Origin: Neolewinella agarilytica
GTDB lineage: Bacteria; Bacteroidota; Bacteroidia; Chitinophagales; Saprospiraceae
Length of the DNA stretch: 49,216 nt
Direction: 5' to 3'
NCBI RefSeq assembly: GCF_900110645.1
Contig: NZ_FOFB01000039.1
Span: forward strand, 1 to 49,216
The notes beneath the pieces were generated by a model that saw nothing but the letters and a program-made list of their open reading frames with translations, had not been told where the DNA came from and did not search any database. Below, in pieces: positions 33,690 to 40,370 of the stretch. Position numbers and translations under genes: made by a program. Each line of letters opens with the position of its first letter. The stretch's first letter is position 1.

Positions 33690-34238
33690 ATGCTAGGAAA
33701 TCTACAATCAGAATTAAGAGAACATTTAGATAGAGATGAAACTCTACTTTGGACTGGGAAACCTAAATCAGGAATCATTTTCAGAACAGCGGATATTTTT
33801 ATGATACCATTTAGTGTTCTATGGTGTGGATTTGCAATATTTTGGGTGATAATGGCATCACAAGGAGGAGGAATATTTGCATTATTTGGAGTTCCATTTG
33901 TAATAGTCGGACTAATTTTCGTTTTCGGAAGATTCATAATTGATTCTAAACAAAGAGAAAATACGGTCTATGGATTAACAGAAAATAGAATTCTAATAAA
34001 ATCTGGTGTTTTTTCGAAGAATATAAAATCCTTAAACATTAGAACTTTAAGCGATATTGAATTAAGTGAAAAAGGCAACGGAACTGGAACAATTTCAATT
34101 GGACCAAAGAATCCATTTATGGTTTGGGGAAGCGGAATGAACTGGTGGCCAGGAATGAAAATGAATCCCCAATTAGAATTGATACCAAATGCCAGAAAAG
34201 TATATAATCAAATAATCGAAATTCAAAATAAAAAATAA
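33690..34238 (+). CDS. PH-domain-like membrane protein (cassette 3)
   Basis: This is a 182-residue protein. An N-terminal segment with DETLLWTGKPKSGIIF is followed by two membrane helices (about 37-57 and 63-82), then a KQRENTVYGLTENRILIKSG stretch and IRTLSDIELSEKG, which resemble bacterial PH-like domains found in membrane proteins of unknown role. It is the only gene of a 657-bp cassette. The stop is 11 bp before attC site 3. Such proteins are common cargo in mobile regions. Confidence 0.72.
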   Translation: MLGNLQSELREHLDRDETLLWTGKPKSGIIFRTADIFMIPFSVLWCGFAIFWVIMASQGGGIFALFGVPFVIVGLIFVFGRFIIDSKQRENTVYGLTENRILIKSGVFSKNIKSLNIRTLSDIELSEKGNGTGTISIGPKNPFMVWGSGMNWWPGMKMNPQLELIPNARKVYNQIIEIQNKK

Positions 34239-34249
34239 AAAATAAAAAC

Positions 34250-34323
34250 GAGGTAGAACAATGTGTATAACGTTCATTGCCAGCAAAAGCTGGCAACGCC
34301 GCATACACTATCCGTTAGGTGCA
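34250..34323 (+). other. attC-like site 3
   Basis: The left box GAGGTAGAAC (34250-34259) is exactly complementary to 33657-33666, and the right core GTTAGGTGCA (34314-34323) fits the canonical GTTRRRY. The inner part, TGTATAACGTTCATTGCCAG then CAAAAGCTGG, diverges from sites 1-2 in the outer stem with compensating changes (GTGTAT with ATACAC), which is good evidence that the fold is what is selected. Confidence 0.9.
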
Positions 34324-34373
34324 AAGGGCCATAACTAAAATTTATTGACCTTCGCTTTGATTAATAAGATATT

Positions 34374-36107
34374 ATGGTCACATTAGGTAAAAGATTGTTA
34401 TTTGAACACGTCTTTGAAGAAGATGGTCTAACTATTGATGATTACATTCTTTCAATCGAGAAAACAATTGGACTTCGACTGGGAAGTGCATTAATAGAGG
34501 CAACTTTTAATCGAGAATTCCCATTGTCCGAAGAAGAATTTATTGAAAAATGGGTAAGTAAGTTCGAGACTTCGATTAGTGATAAAATAGTAGCTGGCTA
34601 TAAAGATGGATACAAAATTCTGAATGCATATAGTAGTTTGAAAGTAACAGAGTGCATTCTGTCAAGAGATGAAGAAAAGGTCGACGAACAACCTGACGAG
34701 GAGACTGAATTATTGCTTTTAAAAGCATATTTAAGGCTAAACAATAGCCAAAAAGAAAAAGAAGATTTATGTATTCCTAAGTTTGATGATGATCCTAACT
34801 TAGATAATATTGAGAAGCAAATTGCTTTTATGATTTCTATCTCTTATTCAGATTATGATTATTCAAATTATGATATTAGAGTGGTTTTAAGTAGTCAAAT
34901 TTATAAGATTACCAAATTTTTCAAATACCTTGAAAATAATAATTTATCGGAGCATATTGAAGTTTTTTGTGTCAAGTATGGGATTGATAATTGGAGAGAA
35001 TGGCTTAAAAAATTCTATGCTTTTATCTTACCCCTTATTGAGAAAGAATACAGAGGCACTCATTATGACCTACTACTAGATGAGAAATCAGAAGATTATA
35101 TAAAAAATAAATTGTTTATTGAAGCATTAACAATCAATGAAGCGGATGATCATGTTTTACCTGACTTCATTAATATGAGAAGTAATCCACTAGTTAAGAT
35201 CAATGAGAATACATATCAAGTAATTTACAAGCTATTCGCAGTTGAAAAGACGTTCAAAAGCGTCACGTTTGAGTTTAGTTTAGATGTTAATAATAAAGTA
35301 TCAAAGGAGAACAAGATTAAAAATTTTCGTTCCGAGTTTTGCGGTAATTTTTCTGAGAATATTATTTTATACGACGTGATGAAAGATGCTTTTCCTAAAA
35401 GAATGATTCATCTTTCTGGACAAGACTTTCTCAATGCGGGGCATTCAGGTGAGCCAGACTACTACATCCGATTTAAAAATAAAGTCTTCTTAATTGAAAG
35501 TAAAGATGTTGTACTACGTGGAGATATAAAACAGTCAAGAAACTATTATGATATTTCCCCTGCATTAGCAAGGAAATTGTGGTATGAAGATAAGGCTACA
35601 AAAACTGTGAGCCGATCAGTAAGGCAATTAGGACAAATGATACTTAGCTTTACCAATAAAGAATATCATCATTTGGACTCAGATTGTAAAGAAGAGAACT
35701 GTAGAATCTATCCAATTATAATAGTAAATGACAGACAATTTGATAGCCTAGGTGTAAACGCCTTAATTCAAGAGTGGTGGAAAACAGAAATTGTAGAAAG
35801 TGGTGTAGATAATCTAAAAAATATAATAACTCCGCCTGTCATTATTAACATTGATGGATTGATATCATTTCAGGATTTATTGAAAAGAAGAGAAGTAAAA
35901 ATTGAAAGTATAATTGAATCGTACTGGCATCATGTAAATATGACCAACTTTAAGGCAAGATCTATGCAGGAAGTAATTGCAAGAAGGACTCAATCTTTTA
36001 TCTCTTTCGGTGACTATTTGAATAGCTATATTGCTGAAAAGGGAAAATGGGGGATACCAAGTTTTCTTATTCCTTATGGATCTGAAGTGTTTGATACAGA
36101 TGCGTGA
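34374..36107 (+). CDS. PD-(D/E)XK nuclease-like protein, possible defence gene (cassette 4)
   Basis: This is a 577-residue protein and the largest cassette cargo. A PD-(D/E)XK active site is visible: Asp362 in GEPDYYIRF, then Glu375 and Lys377 in FLIESKD. The N-terminal 330 residues are helical and acidic with no recognised domain and may sense or bind a partner. The C-terminal 150 residues contain a CRIYPIIIVNDRQFD strand and an RRTQSFISFGDYL helix. There is no signal peptide, so it is cytoplasmic. A large protein with a restriction-type nuclease core in a mobile cassette fits anti-phage function, but no known system is identified. It is strongly AT-rich. The stop is 13 bp before the terminal half site. 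Confidence 0.7.
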   Translation: MVTLGKRLLFEHVFEEDGLTIDDYILSIEKTIGLRLGSALIEATFNREFPLSEEEFIEKWVSKFETSISDKIVAGYKDGYKILNAYSSLKVTECILSRDEEKVDEQPDEETELLLLKAYLRLNNSQKEKEDLCIPKFDDDPNLDNIEKQIAFMISISYSDYDYSNYDIRVVLSSQIYKITKFFKYLENNNLSEHIEVFCVKYGIDNWREWLKKFYAFILPLIEKEYRGTHYDLLLDEKSEDYIKNKLFIEALTINEADDHVLPDFINMRSNPLVKINENTYQVIYKLFAVEKTFKSVTFEFSLDVNNKVSKENKIKNFRSEFCGNFSENIILYDVMKDAFPKRMIHLSGQDFLNAGHSGEPDYYIRFKNKVFLIESKDVVLRGDIKQSRNYYDISPALARKLWYEDKATKTVSRSVRQLGQMILSFTNKEYHHLDSDCKEENCRIYPIIIVNDRQFDSLGVNALIQEWWKTEIVESGVDNLKNIITPPVIINIDGLISFQDLLKRREVKIESIIESYWHHVNMTNFKARSMQEVIARRTQSFISFGDYLNSYIAEKGKWGIPSFLIPYGSEVFDTDA

Positions 36108-36120
36108 TGAATATTAAAAA

Positions 36121-36160
36121 TGCACCTAACATTGAGCCAAAATCATTAAGCTAAGCTCAA
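36121..36160 (+). other. attC-like site 4, left half only
   Basis: TGCACCTAAC (36121-36130) is exactly complementary to the cassette 4 front core at 34314-34323. A TTGAGC...GCTCAA stem follows (36132-36159), but the conserved inner core and the right GTT core are missing, so the array appears truncated here. Confidence 0.75.
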
Positions 36161-36448
36161 ATCCAAGTCTCTCAGCTAGACGGTGTCCGCTAGTTTTTAT
36201 CATTTTCTCCAAGTGTATTTTTTTAGATTCCGATTGAACAAATCTCTAGCCTGCCCTCGTTATACGAGTGCTACTGTGGCCGCAGCAATTCCATTAAGTT
36301 AAGGCTTTTAGATCAAGCTCATTAACCTTCGATTTCAACCATTTTTGGAGTGAATTGAAACAGCCTAAAATTACGTAAATTTGGAATAAAGAATTCCCTT
36401 CCAGCCATGATGTGGTTGGTGCAGGAGACCTCAGAAATGGGTGTTCAT
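36161..36448. other. gene-free junction after the cassette array
   Basis: I see no gene in these 290 bases. They contain short palindromic bits such as GCTAGACGGTGTCCGCTAG near 36175-36193 and are probably the remnant of the 3' non-coding end of the IS4-type element together with cassette debris. Confidence 0.4.
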
Positions 36449-36957
36449 TTACATAGCTGATCGATAATTTCCTTCGTAAACATGGCGATCTTGAGCTTGT
36501 ATCATCCGCTTTTTTCGATCACGGCCTGGACGGACTCTTTGTGGTTCGAGATGTTTGAGGAGTAGTTTCTGCAGTTCTTTGATACGGTTAACCCATCGTC
36601 GATTGCTATCCAGGAAAATGGCCGACATACACCTTTTTATCAATCTGGCGGTCACGTTCCGATTGACTTGGTAGCTATATTTTCGTCGGCTGGAAATGTC
36701 AAGTATAGCAATCGATTTTTCCATGTTTTGTAGTACTGAAACTGCTTATAGAAGATAGTACTGGAAAGCTTGAAGAGATCAAAAAAGAATACTGGCTTAA
36801 TGAGTTTACGCCTCTGGCAAAAAGCGGACTTAGTAACGGGTAACTGCTTCAGGCGTTCAAAAAAATCATACAACTCTATGGCTGTGGTTTTGCGCATTAG
36901 TCCACATATCAGTGCTACCATTCTAGGGAAGGTAAGCGGGCTGTCTCGAGTGAAATC
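36449..36957 (-). pseudogene. IS4-family transposase remnant
   Basis: Two reverse-strand frames cover opposite ends of one transposase. The N-terminal piece, traceable from about 36957 (DFTRDSPLTFPRMVALICGL) to about 36652, has the TKSAFCQRRKLIKPVFFFDL block typical of IS4-type enzymes. The C-terminal piece (36449-36724) has the ELQKLLLKHLEPQRVRPGR ending. They lie in different frames and the whole DDE core of several hundred residues is missing, so the gene is dead through internal deletion and frameshift. Confidence 0.7.
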
Positions 36958-36990
36958 AGTGAGCGGTCTTTCGAGATATTTTTATATTTG

Positions 36991-37040
36991 TTGGCAGTGG
37001 CTTAACTTAATGGGCATGATTATTTTTGATACACTGCCAA
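36991..37040. repeat. 9-bp inverted repeat TTGGCAGTG...CACTGCCAA
   Basis: Perfect 9-bp arms at 36991-36999 and 37032-37040 enclose 32 nt, just after a TATATTTG -7-like box (36983-36990) and before the truncated membrane-protein gene. It may be a regulatory hairpin or the end of the IS4-type remnant. Confidence 0.5.
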
Positions 37041-37062
37041 ATAATTATATAGCAAATATTCT

Positions 37063-37410
37063 ATGGAAATGAAAAAGACAAAAACGTGGATGGACCATTT
37101 TGTCATAGTTGTATTAATAACCATGCTTAGTTATTCCGCCATATTGTTAGCTAATGCATGGATGAATGGAGTACACATTGGTGAATGGATATGGAACAGG
37201 CACCAAAACCAGTTCTCTTGGTATTCCCGCCCACTATTCATTATACCTGCATGCTATTATGCTTATAAGCGAAAATTAGGATTTGTTATTGGCATCTTGG
37301 TTTTGTTAGGAACCAGCTTGTTTTGGTTTGCCCCTCCTACTGAAGTACCCAAGACCATTTCAGGATGTACGCTTCCCATTGAGCGCAACCACAATTTAGT
37401 AGAAAGATAA
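37063..37410 (+). pseudogene. small membrane protein, 3' end replaced by an IS end
   Basis: This 115-residue frame has three to four hydrophobic segments (residues 12-31, 55-66, 71-89) and a WYSRPLF motif between them. It looks like a genuine membrane protein up to about residue 100. The last 14 residues (CTLPIERNHNLVER) and the stop are encoded by a diverged IS3-type terminal repeat starting at about 37366, so the natural C-terminus is lost. Composition is AT-rich like the cassettes. I do not recognise a named family. Confidence 0.6.
37366..37406. repeat. older diverged IS end, tandem to the intact IS
   Basis: TGTACGCTTCCCATTGAGCG followed by CAACCACAATTTAGTAGAAAG aligns with the intact left end at 37418-37458 (TGACCTATTCCC...GCGCAACCAC...TAGAAAA). 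It is offset by 52 bp and points to an earlier insertion of a related element. Confidence 0.7.
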
Positions 37411-37457
37411 CCTTATTTGACCTATTCCCTTAAAGCGCAACCACCTAAACTAGAAAA

Positions 37458-38279
37458 TCAGCCTGTTTTGCTGTCTAGTTGGCACAGTTCATTAGGCGGT
37501 ATACCGCCTAATGAACTGTGCGGTCGAAAATTATTGTAATCCCGTCTCCAGGATTCGATTTTCTCCCTGGCGTCTTCCAAAGATAAGAACCAATTTGTAT
37601 TTAAGCATTCATCGCGTAAGCTTCCGTTGAAGGATTCAATGAACGCATTATCAGTCGGTTTGCCTGGACGAGAGAAATCCAAGGTGATATTATTTTCATA
37701 TGCCCATTTATCGAGAGCCTTAGAGATAAATTCACTCCCATTGTCTACTTTGATTCGCTCTGGACGTCTACTCAATTGTGCTAAGGTATTAACAACATCA
37801 CCCCCTTTTATTGAAGGAGCAACGTAGATCACCGGACACTGTCGACTATAGTTATCTACTACAGTTAAGGCCCTGAATTTTCGGCCATCAAAGAGCTGAT
37901 CTGCGACAAAATCCATACTCCAGCATTCATCAATACTTGATGCTGGAGTATGGTTTTGGCGATGAGCGGAAGCTTTACGTCTCCTTGGTCGCTTAGTACG
38001 AAGATTGAGCCCTTCCTCGCAGTAAATACGGTAAATACGCTTATGATTGTCCCTCCAGCCTTCTCTCCTCAGTAGAGTTACTATGCGCCATATACCGTAA
38101 CGAACTCGGGAAGCAGCGATCTCCTTGATTCGTCGCCTCAACGCTGAATCATCTCTACCTTTGGCTTTTCGATACCAAGTTTCTCGTCTAAACGGAATAA
38201 CCTTACAGGCACGTCTAATTGATGTTTGGTATTCATCAAGTAAGAAAGTTACCAGTCCACGCCTCTGCTGAGTCGTCAA
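37458..38279 (-). CDS. IS3-family transposase OrfB (DDE integrase core)
   Basis: This 273-residue protein has the HTH_21-like region (IKEIAASRVRYGIWRIVTLL) and the rve integrase core with the catalytic triad: Asp in WSMDFVAD (near residue 122), Asp in KVDNGSE (near 181) and Glu in AFIESFNG (near 217), 35 residues apart as expected. It is normally made as an OrfAB fusion through a -1 frameshift at the A9G sequence at the end of OrfA (reverse strand, about 38283-38291). The last codons overlap a 40-bp perfect palindrome. Confidence 0.92.
   Translation of the reverse strand: MTTQQRRGLVTFLLDEYQTSIRRACKVIPFRRETWYRKAKGRDDSALRRRIKEIAASRVRYGIWRIVTLLRREGWRDNHKRIYRIYCEEGLNLRTKRPRRRKASAHRQNHTPASSIDECWSMDFVADQLFDGRKFRALTVVDNYSRQCPVIYVAPSIKGGDVVNTLAQLSRRPERIKVDNGSEFISKALDKWAYENNITLDFSRPGKPTDNAFIESFNGSLRDECLNTNWFLSLEDAREKIESWRRDYNNFRPHSSLGGIPPNELCQLDSKTG
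37482..37521. repeat. perfect 40-bp palindrome at the end of OrfB
   Basis: Each arm is GCACAGTTCATTAGGCGGTA with its exact reverse complement directly adjoining, with no loop. It encodes GGIPPNELCQ of OrfB and would form a very stable hairpin in RNA. Confidence 0.9.
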
Positions 38280-38542
38280 AGCTTTTTTTTTATGACATCT
38301 TGAAGCATCTGTTTGTCTAAGCTCAGGTCCGCTACCAACTGCTTTAGTTGCCTATTCTCTTCCTCCAGCTGGCGCAAGCGCCTAAGCTCTGGAACTCCCA
38401 TACCGCCAAATTTTTTCTTCCAGTTGTAAAAAGTAGCTTGACTAATTCCCATCTTCCGACAAATCTCAACAACCCGAGTTCCTTGTTCTGCCTGCCTTAA
38501 AGCAAAAGTGATTTGAGCCTCTGTAAATTTTGACTTCTTCAT
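38276..38542 (-). CDS. IS3-family transposase OrfA
   Basis: This 88-residue protein is a typical OrfA: an N-terminal helix-turn-helix (FTEAQITFALRQAEQGTRVVEICRKMGISQATFYNWKKKFGG) followed by a leucine-zipper-like coiled coil (LEEENRQLKQLVADLSLDKQML). The KQMLQDVIKKKL ending matches the IS407-like branch. The stop lies just after the A9 slippery run, and the OrfB start overlaps it by 4 bp. Confidence 0.92.
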   Translation of the reverse strand: MKKSKFTEAQITFALRQAEQGTRVVEICRKMGISQATFYNWKKKFGGMGVPELRRLRQLEEENRQLKQLVADLSLDKQMLQDVIKKKL

Positions 38543-38658
38543 AACCGATTCTTTGTTGTTTAAAGTTAAGTGATCGGCTGAAATTTTCTAATTTTGAGTG
38601 GTTACGGTTTTTAGGGGAGACGTCAATCAGATTTAGCCGCCATACAAAAGTTAACAGG

Positions 38659-40002
38659 ATGAATTTGCCTGAAATTTCAATCTACTTCGCAATATTTTTA
38701 TCATTGCTGCTTTCCTCCATAGCAAATGCACAATTCTCAAGTCCGATTCTGATTGAGCCGAATACGGGGCAAATAACTAACATTGTGCCGGCAGACCTTA
38801 ATAATGATGGCTTAAAAGACATCATAGCTACGAGGAAATTTTCGGCCAACAACCTTATCTCTTATTACCTGAACGAGGGTGACTTTAGCTTTGGTCCGGA
38901 AGCTACAATTGCCACAGGTAGTAGCCAGGTTACCAATATCTCCGTAGGAGATTTCGACGACAATGGCTGGCTTGATATTGTCAGTATTGGTGATGCTGGA
39001 AACGCTGTGACAATGCACATGAATAGTGCATTGTCCTTTTCTGCAGAAGAACTCGATTCTTTCACATTTTTCGAAAGCGATATTGATGTCGTTGACTTAG
39101 ACAATGACGATGACCTGGACATTGTTGCCGTCGGAGGGACCACTTTAAAAGTCTATTATAACGATGGCATGTCAAATTTCACAACTCAAATAATACAGGG
39201 ACCAATAGAAGATTTTTTTGATCTTACTGTAGGGGATATTGATGCTGATGGATTTGAAGACGTTATTACTGGTGGCAGTAATATCTCTGTGTATAAAAAC
39301 AGTAGTGGAACATTGGTCTACGATTCATTGAGAAGTAATCAGATACCTGGCTTATTCAACCTCTTCGTTCGGTTAGAAGATATAGATAATGACGGGGATG
39401 CGGATCTGTTTAGTGAAGACAATAACTCAACGGGTGTCAGATGGATGGAAAATGATGGCGCCGGCAATTTTGCCAATTTACTGATCATAGATTCAACGGC
39501 AATCAATATAAGATCGGGCACACTAAAGGATTTTGATAATGATGGTGACCTGGACTTTATAATAATCAAAGATTTTGATCTCTACTTATACGAAAATGAC
39601 GGGGCAGGTGACTTTGGTGCGCCAAATCTTATTCAGGATGAGCCAACCCTTATTAGTGTTGTGGAATCCGAAGACCTGAACAACGATGGGCTGGCAGACA
39701 TCATTTGGTCCGCTGACTTATCTGTTCAGCAAAACAATTCACCCTTGTCTGGTACTGAATATTTAGTCGATAAAGATCTGGTTCAAATTTACCCGAATCC
39801 TTCAGCTGAACAGGTGATTTTGGACTGCCCGCAAAACGGAGTCCTGAACGTGTTCGATGCAAAAGGTCAATTGGTTTATGAAAATCTGCCTGTACTCAAG
39901 GGGGTAAATGACCTTAAGATAGAATTGGTGCCACAGATCTATTTTTTTTATCTGAAGCTAAAGACCGGTCCCGTAATAACTAAGAAAGTGGTCATCAAGT
40001 AG
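38659..40002 (+). CDS. secreted FG-GAP/VCBS repeat protein with type IX sorting domain
   Basis: This is a 447-residue protein with signal peptide (MNLPEISIYFAIFLSLLLSS to about residue 24). The body (25-370) is made of at least six repeats with Ca-binding D-x-D/N-x-D/N-G loops such as DLNNDGLKD, DFDDNGWLD, DIDADGFED, DIDNDGDAD, DFDNDGDLD and DLNNDGLAD, forming an integrin-like beta-propeller. The C-terminal 75 residues (VQIYPNPSAEQVIL...ITKKVVIK) are a type A sorting domain. It should be a surface or released protein. It begins 32 bp after the IS end, so its native upstream region was probably lost or displaced by the insertion. Confidence 0.88.
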   Translation: MNLPEISIYFAIFLSLLLSSIANAQFSSPILIEPNTGQITNIVPADLNNDGLKDIIATRKFSANNLISYYLNEGDFSFGPEATIATGSSQVTNISVGDFDDNGWLDIVSIGDAGNAVTMHMNSALSFSAEELDSFTFFESDIDVVDLDNDDDLDIVAVGGTTLKVYYNDGMSNFTTQIIQGPIEDFFDLTVGDIDADGFEDVITGGSNISVYKNSSGTLVYDSLRSNQIPGLFNLFVRLEDIDNDGDADLFSEDNNSTGVRWMENDGAGNFANLLIIDSTAINIRSGTLKDFDNDGDLDFIIIKDFDLYLYENDGAGDFGAPNLIQDEPTLISVVESEDLNNDGLADIIWSADLSVQQNNSPLSGTEYLVDKDLVQIYPNPSAEQVILDCPQNGVLNVFDAKGQLVYENLPVLKGVNDLKIELVPQIYFFYLKLKTGPVITKKVVIK

Positions 40003-40370
40003 GTCTGGTTAACGGGAACTACATACATGATGGGCTTCGTGTGAAGATGATTCCTTGGGGAATATTACATAAACTATGTCAGTAGTTTACCTTTTTTGCC
40101 ACCGCAAACTGCTTACGAAGCTTATGGTTTATACCGTACTTTGCGAGCGACCGGGTGGCTGGTGCTGCCTGGCTGATTTCAGGGCTGTAAATGGGTTGAA
40201 GCCAGGGATTTGTTAACCCGCCTTTCGTTCCACACCAGGGAAGAGGGGGGCGAGAAAACCCAACAGAACCAAGCTGATTGAGACCCATAGAAAGCGCATG
40301 CTTCAACGGCGGGGTGCGCCTGTTTGAGCCGTATAAGACCATATTACCAGACCGTTACTAAAACATACAC
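40003..40370. other. intergenic region, no gene seen
   Basis: A reverse frame of 87 codons (40079-40342) exists but has no recognisable motif, and I do not call it. No repeat family found elsewhere in the window occurs here. The region presumably holds the end of the FG-GAP transcript and the promoter of the S9 peptidase. Confidence 0.4.

Larger units (their letters stand above)
37418..38626 (-). mobile_element. IS3-family insertion sequence, complete (~1.2 kb)
   Basis: The ends are imperfect inverted repeats: left TGACCTATTCCCTTAAAGCG and right (reverse) TGACGTCTCCCCTAAAAACC, with a further shared GCAACCAC...TAGAAAA...TCAGCC inside. Both begin with TG as IS3 elements do. It encodes OrfA and OrfB joined by an A9 slippery run, so the element looks active. 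No clear 3-4-bp target duplication is visible. Confidence 0.88.

Noticed and set aside
32975..34323. Sites 1-3 considered as plain transcription terminators or REP elements
   Set aside because: They lack T tracts, and the 10-nt boxes match the start of the same cassette rather than each other, which terminators would not do.
31083..36130. Region considered as a prophage or conjugative element
   Set aside because: No structural, portal, terminase, relaxase or conjugation genes are present; the cassette rule explains the boundaries better.
40079..40342. 87-codon reverse frame
   Set aside because: No motif, no promoter and no neighbour support it; intergenic composition explains it.
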